NCBI GenBank assembly: GCA_946611525.1
Contig: CAMODS010000002.1
Span: 1-28,902 of the forward strand
Direction: 5' to 3'
Source of the DNA: an uncultured Lachnospiraceae bacterium
GTDB taxonomy: Bacteria; Bacillota; Clostridia; Lachnospirales; Lachnospiraceae
Length of the DNA: 28,902 bases
Under the pieces are notes generated by a model, which had not been told where the DNA came from, did not search any database, and saw only the letters and a program-made list of their open reading frames with translations. The position numbers and the translations under genes are program-made. Of the stretch, positions 1-6,724 are shown one piece after another. Positions within the stretch are counted from its first letter, which is position 1, and every line of letters begins with the position of its first letter.

Positions 1-566
1 ATAAGCTTATTACATATAAGGTCAAACCATCCGGCAAGGCGATCAAGCTCCTTATCATCTATGTTGTCCTTATCCGGAAGTATCTCACCGGTAAAGGTGT
101 AAAGCGATGAAAGCTGCTTTGCTATAAGAACCAGGTCAGAGTTTTTAGACTTCAGGGATCTCTCCACAAAAAGGCTGCCCTCGTAAAGCGTCTCCAGGCT
201 GTCATCATCTTTCCGGGTCATGATCTCCTTTATGTAGATCGGACGACCGCTTCTTAAAAACTCATAGATGCCGGACAAAACACGCTTGTGCACCGCATCA
301 TCGCCTTTTTGAGCTTCGGTGAAAAGTACGCCCAAAGCTGACGCTGCAGCCCTGTCATCCTCTGCATCCTTAAAAGCTCTGGCCGATGCCGAAAAAACAT
401 CCTCTTCAATTATATCATTTCCCACGTCAGATGGTAGTAAAATCTTCTCGATGGCATCTTTAAGCCCCTTTGGCACGGGAGCTCTGGCAGTATGAACTAT
501 GGTCCTGGGCATATTACCCATGACCAAAGCCCTGATCTGACTGAGATTATCTATACTATTATTCAT
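1..566 (-). CDS. Unknown protein, 3' end beyond the window (partial)
   Basis: I translated the minus strand by hand from the ATG at 566 and found it open for 188 codons to the window edge, so the gene is cut at its C-terminus. It begins MNNSIDNLSQIRALVMGNMP. It starts 5 nt after the stop of the SARP-type regulator, with an AGG of that gene's last codons 8 nt before the ATG as a weak ribosome binding site, so translational coupling is likely. The visible part is charged, looks mostly helical (many Asp/Glu/Lys and regularly spaced Leu/Ile) and has no signal peptide or membrane segment. I do not recognise a family. Being last in the same-strand series, it may belong to the same accessory module as the regulator. 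Existence is well supported by the open frame; function is unknown. Confidence 0.75.
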   Translation of the reverse strand, partial: MNNSIDNLSQIRALVMGNMPRTIVHTARAPVPKGLKDAIEKILLPSDVGNDIIEEDVFSASARAFKDAEDDRAAASALGVLFTEAQKGDDAVHKRVLSGIYEFLRSGRPIYIKEIMTRKDDDSLETLYEGSLFVERSLKSKNSDLVLIAKQLSSLYTFTGEILPDKDNIDDKELDRLAGWFDLICNKL

Positions 567-571
567 AAATA

Positions 572-1177
572 TTACCTGTCCAGGATCATACTCTGATCGA
601 TGTATGCCTCGGTCATCATGGCCCAAGAGTAGCTGGACATATATTCACCTCTATACTCCTTCCTGGCTTTATCATCCCCCTGAAAAAAGCGGTACAGATC
701 ACACTCAGCCAGTTCGGGTACAATACGCAAAAGTCCGCCTTTTATCTCCAAAAATCCGGATATACCATATTCATTCAGCGTGTCTTTAAGGCTTCTGATG
801 ATAACGTCCAGCTGCTTCTGGTATGATCTGTCATAATCCTCATCCTCATAAAGAGCTGCAAATATATCCGCCCTGGATACACCACTACCCTGACGATCAA
901 CCAGATAAGCCAAAACCTCCTTGGAACGTTGTCTGTGGAAGTTTATGGTCTCTCCATCCACAAATATCTCAAAGTTACCAAAGGTCTTTATCCTGATACG
1001 AGGCAGATCCAAATCTACATCCACAATTGCAAGAGATGAATCCTGGGATAAAAACCAGTCTATGGCTTCCTTACCATTTGAAAAGCCGGACGCTTCGCCG
1101 ATATCAGAAAGCCCCCGGCATTTTTTAAGTATATCCTTTAACCCGGGATGATCATCATCAATACAGATCAGCTTCAC
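572..1177 (-). CDS. SARP-family transcriptional regulator with truncated receiver domain
   Basis: 201 aa, starting at a GTG that overlaps the previous stop (GTGA), with a strong AGGAGG four bases upstream. Residues 1-57 are the first half of a response-regulator receiver: the acidic pair near D8/D9 and the strand IVDVD with the expected phospho-acceptor D53. The sequence then jumps directly to DLPRIRIKTFGNFEIFVDG, the start of the winged-helix DNA-binding domain (about 60-155) of the SARP-like family (COG3947 type). The start of the BTAD region (SSYSWA near 181-186) follows. About 60-65 residues of a normal receiver, including the conserved Ser/Thr and Lys positions, are absent. It probably binds DNA and controls transcription; phosphorylation control is doubtful. 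No sensor kinase gene lies in the window. An obvious candidate target is the direct-repeat promoter near 24226-24258 (inference). Confidence 0.85.
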   Translation of the reverse strand: MKLICIDDDHPGLKDILKKCRGLSDIGEASGFSNGKEAIDWFLSQDSSLAIVDVDLDLPRIRIKTFGNFEIFVDGETINFHRQRSKEVLAYLVDRQGSGVSRADIFAALYEDEDYDRSYQKQLDVIIRSLKDTLNEYGISGFLEIKGGLLRIVPELAECDLYRFFQGDDKARKEYRGEYMSSYSWAMMTEAYIDQSMILDR

Positions 1178-1425
1178 GATTCCTCCTTTTTTGTATGAAA
1201 GATCGCCGTCTTATCAAAGATACTGGGAGCAGTGTTTAAGGACTTCTCATCCTTTGTGTCAAAAACTCCCCTGTACCCGTTAAGAAAACCCTCGGGCTTG
1301 TAGTCGTCGTACATAAGATAATCTCCCACGTCCTCCTCGAAGACCATGGATTTATCCTCTTTTGCACGTATGTCCTTCTGATTCTGGTCGAAGTTCTTTT
1401 TTATAAGACCCTCTGTAATCCTCAT
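1174..1425 (-). CDS. Small acidic protein of unknown function
   Basis: 83 aa from the ATG at 1425, preceded by a GAGGG ribosome binding site about 7 nt upstream. It overlaps the regulator by 4 nt (stop TGA inside GTGA), which argues for a real, coupled gene. The protein is hydrophilic and rich in Asp, Lys and Tyr (for example DYLMYDDYKPEGF), with no Cys, no signal peptide and no membrane segment. I do not recognise a family. By position it belongs to the small downstream group of the CIS locus (GNAT, Gln-rich protein, this protein, regulator). Confidence 0.65.
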   Translation of the reverse strand: MRITEGLIKKNFDQNQKDIRAKEDKSMVFEEDVGDYLMYDDYKPEGFLNGYRGVFDTKDEKSLNTAPSIFDKTAIFHTKKEES

Positions 1426-1496
1426 CCAAAATCCCTCTTAATATAAACTATTCCGCTTCCGGCCCTGTAAGGACAGCTCTTTACGACCGTGATAAA

Positions 1497-1796
1497 TCAG
1501 TTGCCTGCCTGGTCGTGGGCAGCCTGAATGCCGTCTTTTTTGCCTAAACCAACAGTAAGCTGACGTTCCAAAAGCTCCTCACGGTTGGGATCTGGATCTG
1601 CCGCATCAGCATCTTTTTGATTCTGAAGATATTTGTTGGCGGAGATAGTCTGCTCAATGGCAGCCTGGTCCATGGTCTGCTGTGTGGAATACTGCTGCTG
1701 GTTCTGCTGCAGGTTCGACTTCTGCTGCTGTTGCTGTTGTTGCTGCTGCTGAATAAGCTGCTGCTGTTGTCTCTGTAGCTGCTGCATATCACCCAT
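1497..1796 (-). CDS. Glutamine-rich small protein
   Basis: 99 aa from the ATG at 1796, eight nt after an AAGGAG site; the competing +1-frame start sits too close to that site to be used. The N-terminal third is Gln-rich (short runs, then ten consecutive Gln at about residues 16-25). The C-terminal part is acidic and charged (NQKDADAADPDPNREELLER). No signal peptide, Cys or membrane segment. Such a composition suggests a disordered or coiled, sticky protein, but no function can be assigned. It starts 12 nt after the stop of the GNAT gene, so the two are probably cotranscribed. The CAG/CAA mixture in the tract (not a pure trinucleotide) suggests that the Gln run is kept at protein level. Confidence 0.7.
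   Translation of the reverse strand: MGDMQQLQRQQQQLIQQQQQQQQQQKSNLQQNQQQYSTQQTMDQAAIEQTISANKYLQNQKDADAADPDPNREELLERQLTVGLGKKDGIQAAHDQAGN
1722..1751 (-). repeat. CAG/CAA trinucleotide tract encoding ten Gln
   Basis: On the minus strand ten consecutive CAG or CAA codons lie inside the Gln-rich gene, with further shorter Gln runs on either side (about 1690-1790). The tract could vary in length by slippage, although the interruptions by CAA reduce that. Confidence 0.8.
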
Positions 1797-1808
1797 AACA
1801 TCATCTCC

Positions 1809-2660
1809 TTACATACCTAAAAACTTGATCGCATGTACAAGTCCACTCTCGGTGGGCTTAAGCTTTTTACCGAACAAAAGCTCAAACACCTTTTTAACAC
1901 CGGGGTGGGCCGCCACCATTCCCAAATCTGAAAAATCTTTGATGCCGTGTATCTTGAGTGCCTCGGTAAAGCCGAAAATAGCTGCAAGTATAAACTTGGG
2001 GTTGTTGCGTCCGGATCCGTACAGCTGTGCAATATTGACCTTGTCACCACCTTCTGTGGCGATCAGGCAGGCTCTCGGCAGCCTCATATCATCCGTCCTG
2101 AAAACCGATACGGACAGGTCATGTGAAAAGCCTGCTGTATTGGACTCTGTATTGCGCTCTCCTCTTTCTCTTAAAAGATTGAAAACTCTGTTTTTTTGCG
2201 CGGATGTCATATCCTTAAAACGAAAGGCCCTGACGCCGGAAAGTCTCTTTTTGCAATAATTTGCATACTGTTTACTGGACATGAGCTTTTTAACATCATA
2301 ATCGTAAATAGGCTCACCATCAATACAGGCATAACCTCTGGTAGCAAAAAAATCCTTAAGCTCCTGGGAGTCCCCGTAAAACTCAGCCTCAATGGTGTTG
2401 GCGCGTTCACCCGCCAGCCTCTCGGCCTCTTCCACCAAAGCCTTGCCTATGCCCTGTCTGCGATACTCAGGTACCACATAGAGGGAATCGATAAATGCCT
2501 GACCCTCAGAGAGAAAGTAACTCAAAGAGATGGCGCCGCATACCTTGTCTCCCTCGATAGCTCCAATACGAAGTACATCACTGGAGTTCTGGGAGTAAGC
2601 ATCATATACAACCGAAGAAAAAGATCCCCAGTTTTTTTGTCCTATCCTCGTTAATTCCAT
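1809..2660 (-). CDS. GNAT-family N-acetyltransferase with C-terminal extension
   Basis: 283 aa from the ATG at 2660; GGAG lies about 11 nt upstream. The GNAT core is at about residues 30-115: strand GAISLSYFL, then the substrate strand AFIDSLYVVPEYR followed by RRQGIGKALVEEAERLA, the acetyl-CoA pyrophosphate-binding motif A (Q/R-x-x-G-x-G/A). GNAT enzymes move an acetyl group from acetyl-CoA to an amine on a small molecule or protein; the substrate here cannot be told. Residues about 130-283 are a second part that looks like a degenerate GNAT-like or lineage-specific domain (AAIFGFTEALKIHGI near the end). The gene follows the CIS ATPase after a 95-bp gap. It could be an accessory modifier, an immunity or metabolic gene, or cargo of the CIS; the sequence does not decide. 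Confidence 0.85.
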   Translation of the reverse strand: MELTRIGQKNWGSFSSVVYDAYSQNSSDVLRIGAIEGDKVCGAISLSYFLSEGQAFIDSLYVVPEYRRQGIGKALVEEAERLAGERANTIEAEFYGDSQELKDFFATRGYACIDGEPIYDYDVKKLMSSKQYANYCKKRLSGVRAFRFKDMTSAQKNRVFNLLRERGERNTESNTAGFSHDLSVSVFRTDDMRLPRACLIATEGGDKVNIAQLYGSGRNNPKFILAAIFGFTEALKIHGIKDFSDLGMVAAHPGVKKVFELLFGKKLKPTESGLVHAIKFLGM

Positions 2661-2755
2661 ACTATACCATTCTCCGATTCCATAAGATCATCCGGATAAT
2701 GCCCCCTTGACAAGTCCCCCTGTAATACGGCTGTCAACATGAGGCACGAAGGATC
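2661..2755 (-). other. Intergenic gap between ATPase and GNAT genes
   Basis: 95 bp after the ATPase stop. It contains an inverted repeat (ttgaca at 2707-2712 and tgtcaa at 2732-2737, 19 nt apart). I see no stem followed by a U-run that would make a normal terminator, and no -35/-10 pair at good spacing. It may separate the structural operon from the accessory genes, but the sequence does not prove a break. Confidence 0.35.
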
Positions 2756-5287
2756 TTAGTACGGCTTCTCCTCCTCTCCGAATATTTCGTCTGCATATGG
2801 CTCGAAGTCGGCACGGGTGAATACTCGTCCTACCTTAACGAACTCATACTGTATTGCCTTAAGGTAATGTCTCATACACACCTTGCCCTCTGCCGTAGGA
2901 TCCTCAGCTGCCAAAAAGGCTGCATTCAGGATACAGTTTTTGATATTACCTCCGGCAAACTCAAACTTCTCGGCGATAAACCTGAAGTCAACATCATCAC
3001 CAAGGGGTGTGGTCTTGGGAACCGTGGTGGTCCAGAGCATCTCACGGGTATCCGGGTTCGGGAACTGGAACTCCACGATGTATTTCATACGACGGAAGAA
3101 AGCGGGGTCGATGTTGTGCTTGTAGTTGGTAGCCAGTACACAAACACCGTCATAAGCCTCCATCTCCTGCAGCAACAGAGCTGTCTTGTTGTTGGCGGAT
3201 GCCTGGTTGGATCCACCATCGTCGGCACGCTTTGCGAAGATGGTATCACACTCGTCGAAGAACAGTACCACGTTACACTTTTTCGCCTCGCGGAATATCA
3301 TGGATAGTGATTTCTCTGTTTCACCGACGTACTTATCTACAACCTTGGAGATATCTACACGATAAAGCTCAAGGTTAAGTTCGTGGGCCAAAACCTGCGC
3401 CATCATGGACTTTCCTGTACCGGGAGCACCATACAAAAGCACTGTAAGTCCACGACCGTAAGGATACTTTTTCATGTAGTTCCAGTCCTCGTAGACCTGC
3501 TTTTTGTTGTTCATCTGCTCGATGGCGTGTCCGATCTGCTCTCGCTGATCCTTATTCATAACGATATCTTCGAAACCGAACTTGGCCTCGACTCGTGTAG
3601 CCTTGGCAGAAAGCTCGGAAGACATCTGGGCGTTGCAGCTCTTGAAAAGAGTCGCCCTGTCTATCACCTCAGCCCTGTCCATAACCGCAAGTGACTTGCC
3701 GTAGGTGCAGGCATCCTTGATCTTGCCGGGTGTGAACAAGAACTTTGTAGCCATTTCGAAAAAGTCCACATCATCTCCCCACTTAAAAGGCTTGGAATAA
3801 TAATTCCAGCAGGCCACACGACCGTCGATGTCGGGTGGATTGAGTGTCAAAAGGGTGATCTGCTCCTTGGTGATCTCCTTGAAGTTGATGGTCTCCTTGG
3901 AGTTACAGAAAACCGTAACACCCTTTTCGGTAAGCTTTGTGAAAAAGAGATCCATATATCCGAAGAACTTTTCCTTTTCCTCGTCACGATACTGCAGCTC
4001 TTCCAAAACGCAGCAGCCGTCAGTGAGGATACACTCTCTGGTAACTGCCCATACTGCCTTTTCCACAAAGGAATAGTCATATACAAAAAGCTTTTTACAG
4101 TTAACAGACATGGCGCGAAGTCCGTTTTCGGCACAGAACTTTTTGATAAAGAACTTTCTGCCGCTGCCCTCGTCTCCCATGTATGAAAACAGCCTGCTAC
4201 CGTCACCATAAGCGATCTTCATGGACTCCAAAACATTGTCGTTGCAGAGGATCTCATCAAGCTCTTCATTTTCTTTGGTAAGCATGCGAAGGAATCTGGA
4301 ATAGTTCTCATCCAGCTTCATGGGGTTCTTACCAAAGAGGTAGTCTATGATACGCTTGTCCGGGGAAACAGGTGTGGAAAACGGCATGGAAGGAACCACC
4401 CTAAGATCCAGCACGGGCTGAAGCTGCTCGAGGCTGACGGACATATCACCGTATGCACCAGTAATGGAAAACTTGGTGCCATAGTAGAGCTTGCCGGCAG
4501 ACTCAATAGTGGGTGTAGAAAGTCCTCCGTTTTCATTGACGATCTGGAATACACCTGCATAATCAGTCTGTGTGGATGACAGAATACCGCAGGCAAAACA
4601 GAAAATTGTGAAGGGATCGAATCCCATCTTTTCGGTAAGAATGTAAAAAGGCATCACAACGCCGGACTCGGCAGCTGCCTTGGCACGTTCCTGGATCTCA
4701 AGGATACGTGCAGCCACGTCCACTATGGGAGTGGTATCAACAGGTGCGGCTGCCGGACCGGCATCACCACCGCCACCTCCAAATGCTCCAAAAATATCAC
4801 CGCCGTCAGAGGATTCCTCTTCCTCATCTGAAAGTGAACCAAAAGACGCAAAGATATCCATCAGTCCGTCATCCGAACCGAAGATATCTGCTATCTCATC
4901 AACCTCTTCTTTGGGCTCTCCGCCACCATCATCACCTAAGCCTCCAAAGAGATCAAAGGCATCAGCAAAAGGATCGTCCTCCGATGCTCCGGCAGGCTCC
5001 TTTTCAGCACCGGCAGCCGCCTCGAGACCCTCGCCGCCCTCATAGGCTGCCGTAGGCATCTCAGGCTCCTGAGTCAGAACCCACGAGAGCTTTTGCATCT
5101 GCTCCTTTGTGGAATCACTGGCCACTTCAAGGTCAGGATACAATACATTTTTGTAGCCGCCCTGTCCATTGGAGTAGACGCCTTTCATCCCCTCCAAATA
5201 CTGATAAAGGCAACGGTTGACACAGTCAAACACATTGCCCATATATTCGTCATAACTTTTGAACGGCTTTGTATTTTTTTCAGCCAC
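2756..5287 (-). CDS. AAA+ ATPase of the contractile injection system (Afp15/Pvc15-like)
   Basis: 843 aa, GTG start with GGGGAG just upstream, 11 nt after the STAS gene. Residues 1-75 form a small helical N-domain. About 80-185 is an acidic, Gly-rich linker carrying several DIFG-like motifs. A first AAA-like module (about 330-540) has a degenerate P-loop (GDEGSGRK at 371-378, Arg where the Walker A Lys should be) and a weak Walker B. The second AAA module (about 565-820) is complete: Walker A GAPGTGKS at 620-627, Walker B VVLFFDECD at 673-681, sensor 1 VLATNY, arginine pair FFRRM near 730. Such ATPases are conserved in eCIS clusters and are thought to help assembly or remodelling of the particle; they are not injected. 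The position at the end of the structural genes matches afp15/pvc15. Confidence 0.93.
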   Translation of the reverse strand: MAEKNTKPFKSYDEYMGNVFDCVNRCLYQYLEGMKGVYSNGQGGYKNVLYPDLEVASDSTKEQMQKLSWVLTQEPEMPTAAYEGGEGLEAAAGAEKEPAGASEDDPFADAFDLFGGLGDDGGGEPKEEVDEIADIFGSDDGLMDIFASFGSLSDEEEESSDGGDIFGAFGGGGGDAGPAAAPVDTTPIVDVAARILEIQERAKAAAESGVVMPFYILTEKMGFDPFTIFCFACGILSSTQTDYAGVFQIVNENGGLSTPTIESAGKLYYGTKFSITGAYGDMSVSLEQLQPVLDLRVVPSMPFSTPVSPDKRIIDYLFGKNPMKLDENYSRFLRMLTKENEELDEILCNDNVLESMKIAYGDGSRLFSYMGDEGSGRKFFIKKFCAENGLRAMSVNCKKLFVYDYSFVEKAVWAVTRECILTDGCCVLEELQYRDEEKEKFFGYMDLFFTKLTEKGVTVFCNSKETINFKEITKEQITLLTLNPPDIDGRVACWNYYSKPFKWGDDVDFFEMATKFLFTPGKIKDACTYGKSLAVMDRAEVIDRATLFKSCNAQMSSELSAKATRVEAKFGFEDIVMNKDQREQIGHAIEQMNNKKQVYEDWNYMKKYPYGRGLTVLLYGAPGTGKSMMAQVLAHELNLELYRVDISKVVDKYVGETEKSLSMIFREAKKCNVVLFFDECDTIFAKRADDGGSNQASANNKTALLLQEMEAYDGVCVLATNYKHNIDPAFFRRMKYIVEFQFPNPDTREMLWTTTVPKTTPLGDDVDFRFIAEKFEFAGGNIKNCILNAAFLAAEDPTAEGKVCMRHYLKAIQYEFVKVGRVFTRADFEPYADEIFGEEEKPY

Positions 5288-5298
5288 GATACTCCCCC

Positions 5299-5598
5299 CT
5301 ATACGACCGTAAGAATGGTCGCAAAACCTGATACATTGAAAATATCCTTAACACTGGGCTGGACGTTCACCAGCTTCATACTCCCACCCTTGCTGGTGGC
5401 CGTCTTTTGCCCGATTAAAAGCGCACGAAGTCCCGCACTGGACATGTAAGGACATTTACTCATCTCCAAGACTACATTGCGTCCCTTTTGGAACGCTTGC
5501 AATATGTGCATCTGCAGCTGCGGTGCAGTGTTTGTATCAACATTGCCTTCGACGTTAAGCTGGACTGTATCCTCGCCCCTCGTCTCTGTAATCGTCAT
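5299..5598 (-). CDS. STAS-domain protein (anti-anti-sigma-like)
   Basis: 99 aa, full length for a single STAS domain, ATG at 5598. Strand pattern VQLNVEGNVDTNTAPQL, then NVVLEMSKCPYMSSAGLRALL with the Ser-Ser-Ala-Gly loop (S53/S54) where anti-anti-sigma factors of the SpoIIAA/RsbV group are phosphorylated, then GGSMKLVNVQPSVKDIFNVSG. In that group the unphosphorylated form binds an anti-sigma kinase and frees a sigma factor. No such kinase or sigma gene is in the window. The gene is tightly packed between a baseplate-type gene (stop 16 nt upstream) and the ATPase (11 nt downstream), so its product is made together with the CIS. It could act as a regulator that senses assembly, or as a small structural/adaptor protein. 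Domain identity is firm, role is open. Confidence 0.92.
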   Translation of the reverse strand: MTITETRGEDTVQLNVEGNVDTNTAPQLQMHILQAFQKGRNVVLEMSKCPYMSSAGLRALLIGQKTATSKGGSMKLVNVQPSVKDIFNVSGFATILTVV

Positions 5599-5614
5599 TG
5601 ATTAAAAAACCTCG

Positions 5615-6712
5615 CTATTCATCTAAAATGATGTCATCATCCATCTCCATGTCTTCATCAAAGACACCATAGGATTCCTCGGCAAGAACAGCGTTCATAT
5701 CCATGTAAATATCAGTATCCAGAACTCCCGAATCCTTGAGACGGATCAGGTGGATGCGGCTCCTAAGTGGAACAAACTGCTTGATCAGATAGAGTATCTG
5801 ATGTCTGTCCGTATCGGAAAGCTTCTTTTTAACGAGGATATTCACATCATAAATGCTGCTGTCCTCCAAAGTGCCCACCGATATCTCGCCATCTTCAAGA
5901 TATGAACGGATGGTGTTTTGCTCAAGGATGATAGCCCTCTCGCCGAGAACTATCTCAAGCACCCTCTCAAGACATGCACGCGTGCCCTTCATGCGGTTGA
6001 GCTTGTAGCCCTCCCGGACAAGCGTCCTCATAGTCTCTGTGGATAAGTAATCACCGGAAAGATCCAGTCCTATCCATCTGCCGTATGCCATAAGCATCTC
6101 CGGCGGTGCCGTCTCGATATCCAAAAGCCTGGGCAGCTCGTCAATCTCTACCTCAAAATCATTATAAATAGTAGAAAATACTGACAAAAACCTGTGGAAG
6201 AATCCGTCGCGCTCACGGTATATCGCAGGGAACGTATCCATGAAATTGTCCCCGAGACGGTCGATCCGGATGTTTTTAAGGCTTCCCTCTCCATCTCCTA
6301 TGATATCTATACATACATAAAGATATTGTCCTGTCAAATCATATAACAGGATGTCATCTTTGTCAACAATCCTCTTTGCTCCGGCGTATTCAAAAATCCG
6401 TTTTTTCTCCGAATCTGAAATAGTGTCGCCACAAAGAAGCTTGTCGAGATCATATACCGTGTCACCATCGGATATACGATCATCATCCGATGCCAACACA
6501 TGTACATATAATACCATATTTTCCGTAATATCACAATCAAAAGAAATTCTTCCCCAGCTGGCCCCCTCTTCGGCGGAATCTATAGCCGGAAGATACAGAT
6601 GACGGTCGATCTCACGGTTTAAGGAAAGCGTGCCTTCGCCGGCTATTTCCATGCCATAAAGGCCGGAGTGCTTTAATCTGTTGTTTTTAATGGTATATGT
6701 AATTCCTGCCAT
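5615..6712 (-). CDS. Baseplate-associated tail protein (TIGR02242-type, P2 gpI-like)
   Basis: 365 aa from the ATG at 6712 behind a GAGGG site. Residues 1-155 are a beta-rich N-terminal part. From about 155 to 265 the sequence matches the phage tail protein domain seen in eCIS and P2-like tails: NFMDTFPAIYRERDGFFHRF, the stretch DELPRLLDIETAPPEML, the GRWIGLDL motif, and the G-x-K-L-N-R-M-K-G-T-R segment near 235-245. The C-terminal tail is highly acidic (EDMEMDDDIILDE). It is expected to be a wedge or inner baseplate component lying next to the two Baseplate_J proteins, whose genes directly precede it. It is not a fibre gene as far as I can see. Confidence 0.85.
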   Translation of the reverse strand: MAGITYTIKNNRLKHSGLYGMEIAGEGTLSLNREIDRHLYLPAIDSAEEGASWGRISFDCDITENMVLYVHVLASDDDRISDGDTVYDLDKLLCGDTISDSEKKRIFEYAGAKRIVDKDDILLYDLTGQYLYVCIDIIGDGEGSLKNIRIDRLGDNFMDTFPAIYRERDGFFHRFLSVFSTIYNDFEVEIDELPRLLDIETAPPEMLMAYGRWIGLDLSGDYLSTETMRTLVREGYKLNRMKGTRACLERVLEIVLGERAIILEQNTIRSYLEDGEISVGTLEDSSIYDVNILVKKKLSDTDRHQILYLIKQFVPLRSRIHLIRLKDSGVLDTDIYMDMNAVLAEESYGVFDEDMEMDDDIILDE

Positions 6713-6724
6713 TATACTTCCCTC

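Noticed and set aside
1544..1804. Ser/Arg-rich open frame overlapping the Gln-rich gene on the same strand
   Set aside because: Its ATG directly touches the AAGGAG site, leaving no spacer; the Gln-rich frame has the correct eight-nt spacing.
2661..2755. TTGACA at minus 2732-2737 as a -35 box for a separate promoter of the GNAT gene
   Set aside because: No acceptable -10 box lies 16-18 nt downstream; the only TATA-like sequence (TATAGT) touches the ATG. The element is better described as one arm of an inverted repeat.
4680..5055. Plus-strand open frames (about 115-121 aa) opposite the ATPase linker
   Set aside because: Low-complexity Ser/Pro- or His/Gln-rich translations are the complement of the Gly/Asp/Glu-rich linker of the ATPase gene.
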